From JAAOII01 sp965207705 (GTDB lineage Bacteria > Pseudomonadota > Gammaproteobacteria > CBDBNL01 > JAAOII01): a DNA stretch of 64,000 bases. Location: assembly GCA_965207705.1 (NCBI GenBank), contig OZ242292.1, positions 1 through 64,000 on the forward strand. The letters run 5' to 3'. Under the pieces are notes generated by a model that saw nothing but the letters and a program-made list of their open reading frames with translations, made no database searches and was not told where the DNA came from. Made by a program: the position numbers and the translations under genes. This document shows, in pieces, positions 28,019 to 36,457 of the stretch. Numbering within the stretch: the first letter of the stretch is position 1; every line of letters starts with the position of its first letter.

Positions 28019-29011
28019 ATGAATAAATATTTACTACTTACACAGAACGCTGAGGGTAAAACTCAGGCAACGTTCAACAATGATGATGCATTGCAACTAC
28101 CTGATAATCCTAAAAATGATGTCACGATAAAAGTCCTTTACTCCTCAATCAACTACAAAGACGCGCTTGCAGTTACTGGCAAAGGTAAGATTGTGCGAGA
28201 TTTCCCTTTTGTTCCTGGAATTGACTTATGTGGCGAAGTTGTTGAATCCACTAATAATGATTACACTGCCGGCGATAAAGTACTTGCCACTGGTTGGGGT
28301 ATTGGTGAAAAGCACTGGGGAGGTTACTCAACACTTGCCAAAGTTAGCAGCAAGCATCTTACCCGCTTGCCATCAAATCTCACTCCCAGTGTAGCTATGT
28401 CATTAGGCACAGCTGGCTTCACATCCATGCTTTGTGTTAATGCCTTGTTGAATCATGGCATCAACAAAGATGCAGGACCTGTATTGGTAAGCGGAGCAAG
28501 TGGCGGGGTAGGGAGCATAGCGCTAAAAATTTTAGCAGACCAGGGCTATCAAGTAACGGCAGTAACCTCAGAAAAAGGTAAGAAGTTGGTTGCATCTCTT
28601 GGTGCTTCTGATTTCATAATGCGTGAAGAGATGAGTGAAGAGTGCCGACCATTAGAAAATCAGAAGTGGGCTGCTGCTGTTGATACTGTAGGAGACAAGG
28701 TTTTGGCAAGAATATTGGCAGAAATGAATTATGGAGGCGCCGTAGCGGCATGCGGACTTGCTGGTGGTTTTGCGCTTAAAACCACGGTTATGCCCTTTAT
28801 CTTACGCGGAGTTGCCTTATTAGGAATTGATAGCGTATATTTTCCTGCTGCTAAAAGAGCGAGTATATGGGAAGAACTAGCTAAGGCGATAGATGAGAAC
28901 ACCCTCAAACAAATTACTACTGAGATTTCATTGCAACAGGTACCTGAATACTGCGATAAACTGCTAAAGGGAGAAATCAGTGGCAGGGTTTTAGTTAATT
29001 TACAAAGCTAA
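28019..29011 (+). CDS. acuI: Acryloyl-CoA reductase-like zinc-less MDR oxidoreductase (AcuI/YhdH)
   Basis: This 330-residue medium-chain reductase has the YhdH/AcuI hallmarks SSINYKDALAVTGKGKIVRD, PFVPGIDLCGEV and the NADPH-binding SGASGGVGSIALKIL. No catalytic or structural zinc ligands are seen, as expected for the quinone-oxidoreductase-like branch. AcuI reduces acryloyl-CoA to propionyl-CoA with NADPH, protecting cells from acrylate made from DMSP. The adjacent prpE (6 bp downstream) supports a role in acrylate/propionate metabolism, though YhdH homologues also occur without such context. Confidence 0.85.
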   Translation: MNKYLLLTQNAEGKTQATFNNDDALQLPDNPKNDVTIKVLYSSINYKDALAVTGKGKIVRDFPFVPGIDLCGEVVESTNNDYTAGDKVLATGWGIGEKHWGGYSTLAKVSSKHLTRLPSNLTPSVAMSLGTAGFTSMLCVNALLNHGINKDAGPVLVSGASGGVGSIALKILADQGYQVTAVTSEKGKKLVASLGASDFIMREEMSEECRPLENQKWAAAVDTVGDKVLARILAEMNYGGAVAACGLAGGFALKTTVMPFILRGVALLGIDSVYFPAAKRASIWEELAKAIDENTLKQITTEISLQQVPEYCDKLLKGEISGRVLVNLQS

Positions 29012-29017
29012 ATAATC

Positions 29018-30910
29018 ATGGCAACAACATTTAATCCTATATATAGAAGGTCAATTGAGGATGCATCGTCATTCTGGAGCGAAGTAGCACAACAACTGGA
29101 ATGGCAAAAACCTTTCAGTAAAGTTATTGATGATAGTAACAAACCCTTTTATCAATGGTTCTGTGATGGAAAAATAAATGTTTGCCATAACGCACTGGAC
29201 AGACATGTCAACGCAGGAAATGGTGAACGAGCTGCCTTAATATACGATAGCCCAATAACTGGCACTAAGCAATCATATACTTTCTCTCAATTACGTGATG
29301 AAACAGCAAAAGTGGCAGGCATGCTTGTCAATAATGGCGTTGGTAAAGGCGACAGAGTAGTTATATACATGCCCATGGTGCCGCAGGCAGTTATGGCAAT
29401 GTTGGCTTGCGCTCGACTTGGCGCCATCCATTCTATGGTCTTTGGTGGTTTTGCCGCAGACCAACTGGCGACGCGTATTGATGATGCTAAAGCCAAACTA
29501 ATTTTATCCACAAGTTGTGGTATTGAACCATCGGGATTGATTGAATATAAACCCATGCTGGACGAAGCGCTGAGAATATCATCCCATAAACCTGAAAAGG
29601 TAATAATTCTGCAAAGAAAACAACATCAGGCGCAACTTGAAGCAGGGCGTGATTTGGACTGGGATGCCGAGATAAGCAAAGCAGAGTTGGCTCCTTGCGC
29701 TGAGGTTGCCGCTACTGACGCATTATTTATTCTATATACCTCTGGCACCACTGGTTCTCCCAAAGGCGTCGTTCATGACGGAGGCGGCTATGCGGTTGCC
29801 TTGAATTGGACTATGCATAACATTTACGGCGCTAATCCAGGAGATGTTTTCTGGGCTGCTTCGGATGTTGGCTGGATAGTAGGGCACTCATATATTGTAT
29901 ATGCGCCGTTATTACACGGCTGCACTACAATTCTTTACGAAGGCAAGCCAGTAGGCACACCAGATGCTGGCGCATTTTGGCGAGTTATCTCAGAGCACAA
30001 GGTTAATATGCTATTTACTGCGCCCACCGCGCTGCGCGCGATTAAGAGGGAAGATCCAGACGGCAAGCTAATTAAGGACTATGACATCAGTAAGCTAAAA
30101 TACTTCTTTTTAGCAGGTGAAAGGTGCGACCCCGACAGTGCAATCTGGGCAGAAAAGCATCTTGGAGTGCCAACTATTGACCACTGGTGGCAAACAGAAA
30201 CCGGTTGGGCAATTACTGCCTTACCTTATGGAATTGAAAAGATGCCTACTAAAATTGGCTCAGCGGGCGTTCCTATGGTTGGTTATGATGTGCATATTTT
30301 GGATAAAGATGGCAAGGATGTTCCTCCAGGAGAGTTTGGTTCTATTGCAGTTAAATTACCATTACCGCCAGGAACTTTCCCGACCTTATGGCGTAACGAA
30401 GAACGTTACAAACAGTGTATGAGTGTTTTTGACGGCTATTATGTAACTGGTGATGCTGGTTATATGGATGAAGACGGACATGTTTTTGTAATGAGCCGTA
30501 CCGATGATGTCATCAATGTTGCGGGGCATCGCTTATCCACTGGCGAGATGGAAGAAGTGCTAACAGGACATATTGATATTGCTGAGGCAGCAGTATTTGG
30601 GGTGCATGATGAACTAAAAGGACAGCTGCCTTTAGGTTTAGTAATCAAAAACGCATCATCAAATAAAAATGATGAAGAACTTATTGAAGAACTTATTCAG
30701 CTAATTCGCGCCAAGATAGGTCCAGTTGCCGCATTCAAGCAAGTTGCCATAGTGGCAAAGCTTCCTAAAACTCGCTCGGGCAAGATACTGCGTAAAACTT
30801 TGAGCCAAATAGCCAATAGTGAAGAGCATAAGGTTCCCCCTACAATAGAAGACCCTAATGCGCTAGAAGATATAAAAAACCAGCTGCAAAAACTAGGTTA
30901 CGCTCGCTGA
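29018..30910 (+). CDS. prpE: Propionyl-CoA synthetase-type acyl-CoA ligase
   Basis: This 630-residue AMP-forming ligase of the PrpE/Acs family has the ATP-binding core YTSGTTGSPKGVVHDGG, the WWQTETGWAI adenylate motif, the hinge YYVTGDAGYMDEDG, and the C-terminal catalytic lysine in KTRSGKILRKTL. The N-terminal IYRRSIEDASSFWSE is typical of PrpE rather than acetyl-CoA synthetase. It would activate propionate, and in some marine bacteria PrpE also activates acrylate. A perfect 12-bp tandem repeat (30674-30697) encodes EELIEELI in the C-terminal domain. It is co-transcribed with acuI. Confidence 0.9.
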   Translation: MATTFNPIYRRSIEDASSFWSEVAQQLEWQKPFSKVIDDSNKPFYQWFCDGKINVCHNALDRHVNAGNGERAALIYDSPITGTKQSYTFSQLRDETAKVAGMLVNNGVGKGDRVVIYMPMVPQAVMAMLACARLGAIHSMVFGGFAADQLATRIDDAKAKLILSTSCGIEPSGLIEYKPMLDEALRISSHKPEKVIILQRKQHQAQLEAGRDLDWDAEISKAELAPCAEVAATDALFILYTSGTTGSPKGVVHDGGGYAVALNWTMHNIYGANPGDVFWAASDVGWIVGHSYIVYAPLLHGCTTILYEGKPVGTPDAGAFWRVISEHKVNMLFTAPTALRAIKREDPDGKLIKDYDISKLKYFFLAGERCDPDSAIWAEKHLGVPTIDHWWQTETGWAITALPYGIEKMPTKIGSAGVPMVGYDVHILDKDGKDVPPGEFGSIAVKLPLPPGTFPTLWRNEERYKQCMSVFDGYYVTGDAGYMDEDGHVFVMSRTDDVINVAGHRLSTGEMEEVLTGHIDIAEAAVFGVHDELKGQLPLGLVIKNASSNKNDEELIEELIQLIRAKIGPVAAFKQVAIVAKLPKTRSGKILRKTLSQIANSEEHKVPPTIEDPNALEDIKNQLQKLGYAR

Positions 30911-30968
30911 CATTACAATTAAATCTGTCTGCTTATAAAAAAACTCGTTTCATATTTTGTGCTTGTTG

Positions 30969-30974
30969 TATAAT
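30969..30974 (+). promoter_or_regulatory. -10 box of the amt-glnK operon and adjacent AT dyad
   Basis: TATAAT lies 35 nt before a small leader reading frame. It overlaps a perfect AT-only inverted repeat at 30971-30989 (9-bp arms TAATAATAA and TTATTATTA around one A). No sigma-54 (GG-N10-GC) element was recognised. Confidence 0.45.
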
Positions 30975-31008
30975 AATAAATTATTATTATTCAAACGGAG
31001 ACGAATCT

Positions 31009-31044
31009 ATGAAATATAACCAACACAAAAATCCAATCCAATGA
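31009..31044 (+). CDS. Putative leader peptide upstream of amt
   Basis: An 11-codon frame (M K Y N Q H K N P I Q, stop TGA) is preceded by GGAG at 30997-31000, 8 nt from its ATG, the best ribosome-binding site in this operon. Its stop overlaps the amt start as ATGA, while amt has no ribosome-binding site of its own. Two Gln, two Asn, two Lys and one His make the peptide nitrogen-rich. Translational coupling to amt is likely from layout; sensing of glutamine or asparagine supply is speculative. Confidence 0.5.
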   Translation: MKYNQHKNPIQ

Positions 31045-32363
31045 AAAATTGGAACATAAAGACAATATTATTATCAATTATAGGGCTATGCATGCTCCCT
31101 GCTTTATCGTATGCAGAAGAGAGTGCTAACAGCGACTTCCCATCATTAATTACCCACAACCTATGGATACTTATTGCAAGTTTGCTGGTATTTATTATGC
31201 ACTTGGGATTTGCTTCTTTAGAATCAGGGCTAACTCGCGCAAAAAACACAGTTAACATACTATCTAAAAACCTTATCATTTTTTCTATAGGTTTTTTGAT
31301 TTACGCCTTTATTGGCTTTCAAATGATGTACCCTGGCGACTCATGGATTATTGAAGGACTGCTTGGATTTGGTGGCTTGGGATTGGATATGAGTTTCAAA
31401 GATCCCGATAAATTCTACACTGAACACTACACCTACTGGTCTGACTTTATTTTTCAGGCAATGTTTGCGGTTACTGCAGCAACTATTGTATCTGGCGCCG
31501 TGGCGGAAAGAATACGCTTGCCTAGTTTTTTCATCATAACTTTCTTGTATATGGGGTTAATCTATCCCATTGTTGGTTCCTGGCAGTGGGGCGGAGGAGT
31601 ATTAAGCACCTTAGGATTTTATGATTTTGCCGGCGCCACTATTGTCCATTCAGTAGGTGGCTGGTGTGCTTTGGTGGCAGTCATATTTTTAGGACCTCGC
31701 TATGGAAAGTATAAAAATGGCAAGATAATTCCTATTTATGGTCACAACATACCGCTAGTTTACATAGGAGTTTTCTTATTATGGTTTGGTTGGTTTGGTT
31801 TCAATGGAGGTTCAGTCCTAAGCGCCAATCCACATGAGGTCTCTTATGTCTTTTTAATTACCATGATAGGCGCTGTTAGCGGCGTTATTGGCGCTGCGGT
31901 GATGTCTCTTATAGTTCTAAGAACTACAGACCTAAGCATGGTGCTAAATGGTGTTTTAGCTGGACTTGTAGGGATTACTGCTGGAGCAAATGTATTCTCA
32001 CCCATAGCAGCCGTCATTATAGGGATGATTGCTGGTTGTCTAGTGGTCATATCTATTCTATTATTTGACCGTGTCCGTATAGATGACCCAGTAGGTGCTA
32101 TTTCAGTGCACTTAATTTGTGGTATCTGGGGAACTCTTGCAGTGGGTATATGGAGTGTTAATCCAGAGCATCTTTTAATTACTCAACTTATAGGTGTGGT
32201 AACAGTTGGCGCCTTCTGCTTTATAACCGCTGCTGTTATTGTTTTAGCAGTGAAGTACACCTTAGGCATCAGAGTATCAAAAGAAGAAGAACTCAAGGGC
32301 TTAGACATAATTGAACATAAAAGTGAGGCATATAAGGGCTTCCAAATTTTTACAACTGAATAA
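31041..32363 (+). CDS. amt: Ammonium transporter
   Basis: This 440-residue protein has a signal peptide (residues 1-25, ending SYA) and about eleven transmembrane segments of the Amt/Rh family. Recognisable blocks are FQAMFAVTAATIVSGAVAER, the TIVHSVGGWCALVAV region with the conserved pore-lining His, and LLWFGWFGFNGGS. The C-terminal cytoplasmic tail contains GLDIIEHKSEAY, the usual PII interaction region. It imports ammonium and is blocked by GlnK when nitrogen is plentiful; glnK follows after 9 bp. Residues 80-130 carry the YPGDSWIIEGLLGFGGLGLD loop. Confidence 0.95.
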   Translation: MKNWNIKTILLSIIGLCMLPALSYAEESANSDFPSLITHNLWILIASLLVFIMHLGFASLESGLTRAKNTVNILSKNLIIFSIGFLIYAFIGFQMMYPGDSWIIEGLLGFGGLGLDMSFKDPDKFYTEHYTYWSDFIFQAMFAVTAATIVSGAVAERIRLPSFFIITFLYMGLIYPIVGSWQWGGGVLSTLGFYDFAGATIVHSVGGWCALVAVIFLGPRYGKYKNGKIIPIYGHNIPLVYIGVFLLWFGWFGFNGGSVLSANPHEVSYVFLITMIGAVSGVIGAAVMSLIVLRTTDLSMVLNGVLAGLVGITAGANVFSPIAAVIIGMIAGCLVVISILLFDRVRIDDPVGAISVHLICGIWGTLAVGIWSVNPEHLLITQLIGVVTVGAFCFITAAVIVLAVKYTLGIRVSKEEELKGLDIIEHKSEAYKGFQIFTTE

Positions 32364-32372
32364 CCAATCAAT

Positions 32373-32726
32373 ATGAAATTAATAACTGCTTTAATACAAC
32401 CCCATAAATTGGACGATGTAAAACAATCCTTACTGGAGGCGGACATCGCCAAAATGACTGTTACTAATGCTTTGGGCTGTGGAGCTCAACAAGGATACTC
32501 AGAAGTATATCGTGGAGCTATAAGCGAAATACGTTTGCTAAAGAAAGTTAGATTAGAGATTGCCGTAAATGACGACTATGTAGACAAAACTGTTAAGGCA
32601 ATTATAGACGGCGCTCGCAGCGACAATGGCAAGGGCTCAATAGGAGACGGCAAAATCTTCGTTAGCAACATAGAACAATGCATCCGTATCCGCACTGGAG
32701 AGAAGGGCGAGGAGGCGATAGGGTAG
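32373..32726 (+). CDS. glnK: PII nitrogen regulatory protein (GlnK-like) lacking Tyr51
   Basis: This 117-residue PII protein has the N-terminal KLDDVKQSLLEADIAKMTV, the B-loop GKGSIGDGKIFVSN (with a 5-residue difference around it) and the C-terminal IRIRTGEKGEEAI. Counting is collinear with E. coli GlnB/GlnK through the T-loop: Tyr46 and Arg47 are kept, Lys58 is kept, but position 50-51 is Ile-Ser instead of Glu-Tyr. Tyr51 is the uridylylation site used by GlnD, so this protein cannot be modified there. Arg47, which enters the Amt pore, is retained, so transporter blocking is still plausible. Confidence 0.93.
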   Translation: MKLITALIQPHKLDDVKQSLLEADIAKMTVTNALGCGAQQGYSEVYRGAISEIRLLKKVRLEIAVNDDYVDKTVKAIIDGARSDNGKGSIGDGKIFVSNIEQCIRIRTGEKGEEAIG

Positions 32727-32734
32727 TTGTTGGC

Positions 32735-32754
32735 GCTAACTATAATTAGATAGC
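32735..32754 (+). terminator. Hairpin after glnK
   Basis: GCTA-A-CTA, loop TAAT, TAG-A-TAGC gives a stem of 7 pairs with one A-A mismatch, 8 bp after the glnK stop. A T-rich stretch follows about 12 bp later, so it is only a possible terminator. Confidence 0.35.
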
Positions 32755-32761
32755 AACATTG

Positions 32762-32776
32762 TTAGTTTTAAACTAA
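32762..32776 (+). promoter_or_regulatory. Perfect palindrome upstream of the restriction-modification operon
   Basis: TTAGTTT-T-AAACTAA lies 42 bp before the first methyltransferase gene, immediately upstream of the position expected for a -35 box if TATAGA at 32801-32806 is the -10. An autoregulatory operator would suit a restriction-modification operon, but no controller gene is seen. Confidence 0.35.
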
Positions 32777-32817
32777 TTAATGTAAATTAGGTTACTTGGG
32801 TATAGAATATACAGGTA

Positions 32818-33966
32818 ATGAGTAAACCAGTTATCGAAAAGCAAGCAAGTTTTCTTGATGATATACAGAAAAACAGCTTTGATCAATTGGAAGTAGATAT
32901 CAAAGAAAATTTCCCTACTCATATTCTTAGCAAAGAACATTTTAACTTTCCAATACCCGTAAGAAACCGACTACAATTACATAATCGTAGATACATAGGA
33001 AGCAAGCAAAAATTAATAAGTTGGATTTTCTCTATTATCTCTCAAGAGTGCTCAGGTAATACATTTGCTGATGTTTTTGCTGGCACAGGTATAGTTGCCG
33101 CAGCTGCTAGCACCTCTTTTAAAAAAATAATTCTCAATGATTTATTGCATTCAAATAATATAATCTATGAGGCATTCTTTTCTTCTGGTGATTACAGAGA
33201 ATCCTTTCTACAAGAACAGCTAAGTCATTACAATAGTATCAATCCTGACAAGTTAGATGATAATTACTTTTCGGTTAATTTTGGCGGAAAGTATTTTTCT
33301 ACCGAAGTGGCAAAATCTATAGGGCATATAAGAGAGAGCATTGAATCCAATAGGGATAATTTACTTCCCCGAGAATATGCTATGCTGTTAACTTCACTTA
33401 TCTATGCCGCAGATAAAACAGCAAATACTGTCGGACATTACGATGCATACTTCAAAAAAGATGATGTGAAAAGTAATTTATTTATGCTTATGCCTCATCC
33501 AATATCTGCACAGGAAGTTGAAATTCATCGCCAAGATGCCAATGTGCTAACAGCTAATATTAGCTCTGATATCCTTTATATTGATCCTCCATATAATTCT
33601 AGACAATACAGCAGGTTTTATCATCTATTAGAGACGTTAACCAAGTGGGATAAATCCAAGCTGTATGGAGTTGCATTAAAACCTTTGCCTGAAAACATGA
33701 GTGACTATTGCCGAGTAAGTGCCGGCAAAAAGCTAAATGATTTAATAAATAGCGCCAATGCTAAATACATTGTAGTATCTTATAACAATACTTATGCTTC
33801 TAAAAGCAGCTCATCTCAAAACAAAATATCCCTTGATACTATACATAGAATACTCAATGATAAAGGAAAAACAAAAGTATTTGAAAAACCCTACCGCCAT
33901 TTTAACGCTGGCAATACAGATTTTGCTGACCATAAAGAATATCTATTCGTAACTGCAGTTAAGTGA
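32818..33966 (+). CDS. Adenine-specific DNA methyltransferase, first of a two-methylase R-M system
   Basis: The 382-residue protein has the SAM-binding motif I FADVFAGTG (residues 83-91) and the catalytic motif IV DPPY at 256-259, in the order of D12/alpha-class N6-adenine methylases. RRYIGSKQKLISWI is the usual N-terminal motif X. A long N-terminal extension of about 55 residues precedes the methylase fold. It overlaps the next methylase gene by 4 nt, and a type IIS-like endonuclease gene follows. It probably methylates one strand of an asymmetric site. Confidence 0.88.
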   Translation: MSKPVIEKQASFLDDIQKNSFDQLEVDIKENFPTHILSKEHFNFPIPVRNRLQLHNRRYIGSKQKLISWIFSIISQECSGNTFADVFAGTGIVAAAASTSFKKIILNDLLHSNNIIYEAFFSSGDYRESFLQEQLSHYNSINPDKLDDNYFSVNFGGKYFSTEVAKSIGHIRESIESNRDNLLPREYAMLLTSLIYAADKTANTVGHYDAYFKKDDVKSNLFMLMPHPISAQEVEIHRQDANVLTANISSDILYIDPPYNSRQYSRFYHLLETLTKWDKSKLYGVALKPLPENMSDYCRVSAGKKLNDLINSANAKYIVVSYNNTYASKSSSSQNKISLDTIHRILNDKGKTKVFEKPYRHFNAGNTDFADHKEYLFVTAVK

Positions 33967-34871
33967 TAAACAATAATATTCTGCGCTCTCCATTGTTTTA
34001 TGTTGGCGATAAATATAAGTTGATGCATCAGATATTGCCAATATTTCCTAAAAGCATTAATAATTTTTATGAACCATTTGTGGGAGGAGGAACGGTATTT
34101 CTAAATGTTCAATCCAAAAAATATTTTCTCAGTGATTTACAAGAACATCTAATCGCCATACATAAATATTTGCTTGAAAGTTCTAAACAACCCTACAAAT
34201 TCTTTGCTGATATTGAAGGTATCATTAATGCCTATCGTCTATCCTATTCATACAAAAGAGATATGATTCCAATAGAATTAAAAGAAAAATATAAGAAGAC
34301 ATACTATGCAAAATTCAATAAGGAAAATTATGAAGAATTAAGATTGTCATTGAATCAAGGAGACACTTTAGAACCGATAAAATTATACATTTTATTAATA
34401 TATGGTTTTAATCGCATGCTTAGATTTAACGGTAAAGGAAAGTTTAATCTTCCAGTAGGGAATGTTGATTTCAATACCAATGTTTTTACGGCTTTAAACA
34501 ATTACTTTAACTTTGTTAAGGACAAGAATATCACATTTAGTAAAAACCATTTTACCGATATCTTTAATGATTACAAACCTAATACTCAAGATTTTTTCTA
34601 TATAGATCCACCTTATTTGATAGGTTCCGCCGAATATAACAAAATGTGGAATGAAGAATCCGAGAAAATGCTACTAGAAAACCTTGATAAGCTAAATAGT
34701 AATAATGTAAAATTCGCTTTATCTAACGTCCTTAGCTATAACGGGCATAAGAATCACTTATTAGCTAATTGGATGAAAGATTATAAGGTCTATCGCATTA
34801 CTAGTAACTATATTAACTATCATAATAATGGCAAAAAGGACATTAAAGAAGTTCTCATAACTAATTATTAA
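33963..34871 (+). CDS. Dam-family N6-adenine methyltransferase, second methylase of the R-M system
   Basis: This 302-residue D12-class methylase has motif X/I as SPLFYVGDKYKLMHQI and FYEPFVGGGTVFLN (residues 35-48) and motif IV DPPY at 215-218. The resemblance is to Dam/DpnM-type enzymes, which methylate GATC or sites containing it. It starts with GTG, overlapping the previous gene as GTGA. With the first methylase it would protect both strands of a non-palindromic site from the endonuclease encoded next. It is AT-rich in codon use, like its island neighbours. Confidence 0.88.
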   Translation: MINNNILRSPLFYVGDKYKLMHQILPIFPKSINNFYEPFVGGGTVFLNVQSKKYFLSDLQEHLIAIHKYLLESSKQPYKFFADIEGIINAYRLSYSYKRDMIPIELKEKYKKTYYAKFNKENYEELRLSLNQGDTLEPIKLYILLIYGFNRMLRFNGKGKFNLPVGNVDFNTNVFTALNNYFNFVKDKNITFSKNHFTDIFNDYKPNTQDFFYIDPPYLIGSAEYNKMWNEESEKMLLENLDKLNSNNVKFALSNVLSYNGHKNHLLANWMKDYKVYRITSNYINYHNNGKKDIKEVLITNY

Positions 34872-34888
34872 TTTACAACAAATATAGT

Positions 34889-36412
34889 ATGAGAGCAGCT
34901 AAATATAAACCGTTACTATTTACAACTACGATTAGAAATCCGCAAAGATTTAAGCTGTTTCTTGGGGCGTTAAAGGAGTTTAATGGAGAAGTTCTCAGCG
35001 AAGAATTGATATACACAATATGCAAGAAAATTATAAATGAGGGACTATATGCTCCAACACAACTTTCCCCTAAGGTTAGGCAAAAATTAAAAGCAGGGAA
35101 GGAATTAAGCGAAAGAGAACTAAAAAAAATTCTAAAGGATAACCCACAAAAGCATAAAGAAGCAGGATTTAGCAGGGGCTGGGCATCACGTTTTGATACT
35201 TGGTTTAAGCTAGCAAAGGAAATGGGATTTGTTTTTTACAAAGAGCAGGGTATTCTTAAATTTTCTAAAATAGGATTAAAGCTAGCCGACATAAAACATC
35301 CTGAATTTGAGCAAGAAGCATTCCTCAATTCATATTCAAAATATCAAAGGAACAATCCTTTCCGTAGAGTCCTAAACGAAAATATTCCATTAATATTACT
35401 ATTAGAAGTCATCAAAAAGTTAAACTCAGATAAAAGTTTTAAACCTAAAGGCATATCTAAACTTGAATTACCTTTACTTATATATTGGAAAGGTAATAAT
35501 GCGCAACAGCTATATCTAAGGATAAAAAAATTACGTAAAGATTATGGCTATGATGTTTCATCGGAAGTTGTAATAGATATATGTCGCAATGAAATTATGC
35601 AAGGACAAGATATTAAACGTGATACCAAAAGCATAATGGGCGATTATCCGGATGAGTTCATCAGGAAGATGAGATTAACTGGACTAATAACACTGCGCGG
35701 AGGAGGGAGATTTATTGATGTAAACACAAACGAGAATACTAAAATTAACTACATAATCAAGCAATATTCTAATTACAAAAAATACAAAACAGAGGAAAGT
35801 TATTTTAAATATATCTCACAGGCAGATAGAAAATTAGTGTCATTCGCAAGCAAGACAACACCTGCGCCAAGAAAAGAGTTTTTTTTAAAGAAATGGGTTA
35901 AGGAGTTTACATGGGATAACATCAAAAAAGAGATGCTTATTTTATCCAGGCATGGACTAAGCAAGGATGAAACCCTGAAATATCTTTCTCATCCTGTTCG
36001 GCTGGAATTCCTTGCTGCATTAGCGATTAAGTCAAGATATCCTAAGATTAAGGTTATTCCTAATTATCCTATTGATGACGAAGGTATTCCAACATCAACT
36101 GCCGCTGGCATTGGTAATAAAGGGGATATTGAATGCCTTGAGGGAATAAAAGGTGTGCTGGTAGAGGTAACTATGATGCAGGGCAGGGTACAAACAGTCA
36201 TGGAAATATGGCCCATTGAGAGACACTTGAAAGAGTTTAAGAGTAAACATTCAAACTCTATGTGCTACTTTATTGCTCCAAGCATATTTAGCGATAGCCA
36301 TAGACAAATAGAGTATGTTAAAGATACAACATCTCTAACTATTATTCCCCAAACTATAAAAGAGTTTTTGAAACATTTGGAAACAAAGGATTATCTGCAC
36401 CAACTATATTGA
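34889..36412 (+). CDS. Type IIS-like restriction endonuclease, AlwI/BstNBI/PleI family
   Basis: The 507-residue protein matches the AlwI-family layout: an N-terminal LLFTTTIRNPQRFKLFLGAL segment, a DNA-recognition region, and a C-terminal catalytic domain. In that domain HPVRLEFLAAL (Glu373), GNKGDIECLEGIKGVL (Asp413) and VEVT (Glu426) line up with the active-site pattern of N.BstNBI, followed by similar EIWPIERHL and CYFIAPSIF segments. Family members cut near GGATC or GAGTC. Two adenine methylases upstream fit an asymmetric site, and a Dam-type partner makes a GATC-containing site such as GGATC the better guess. This is family recall, not an alignment. Confidence 0.85.
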   Translation: MRAAKYKPLLFTTTIRNPQRFKLFLGALKEFNGEVLSEELIYTICKKIINEGLYAPTQLSPKVRQKLKAGKELSERELKKILKDNPQKHKEAGFSRGWASRFDTWFKLAKEMGFVFYKEQGILKFSKIGLKLADIKHPEFEQEAFLNSYSKYQRNNPFRRVLNENIPLILLLEVIKKLNSDKSFKPKGISKLELPLLIYWKGNNAQQLYLRIKKLRKDYGYDVSSEVVIDICRNEIMQGQDIKRDTKSIMGDYPDEFIRKMRLTGLITLRGGGRFIDVNTNENTKINYIIKQYSNYKKYKTEESYFKYISQADRKLVSFASKTTPAPRKEFFLKKWVKEFTWDNIKKEMLILSRHGLSKDETLKYLSHPVRLEFLAALAIKSRYPKIKVIPNYPIDDEGIPTSTAAGIGNKGDIECLEGIKGVLVEVTMMQGRVQTVMEIWPIERHLKEFKSKHSNSMCYFIAPSIFSDSHRQIEYVKDTTSLTIIPQTIKEFLKHLETKDYLHQLY

Positions 36413-36457
36413 TAAGTATATTAAAGTTGAGATGACGCCTTAAATAGTATTATTTTA

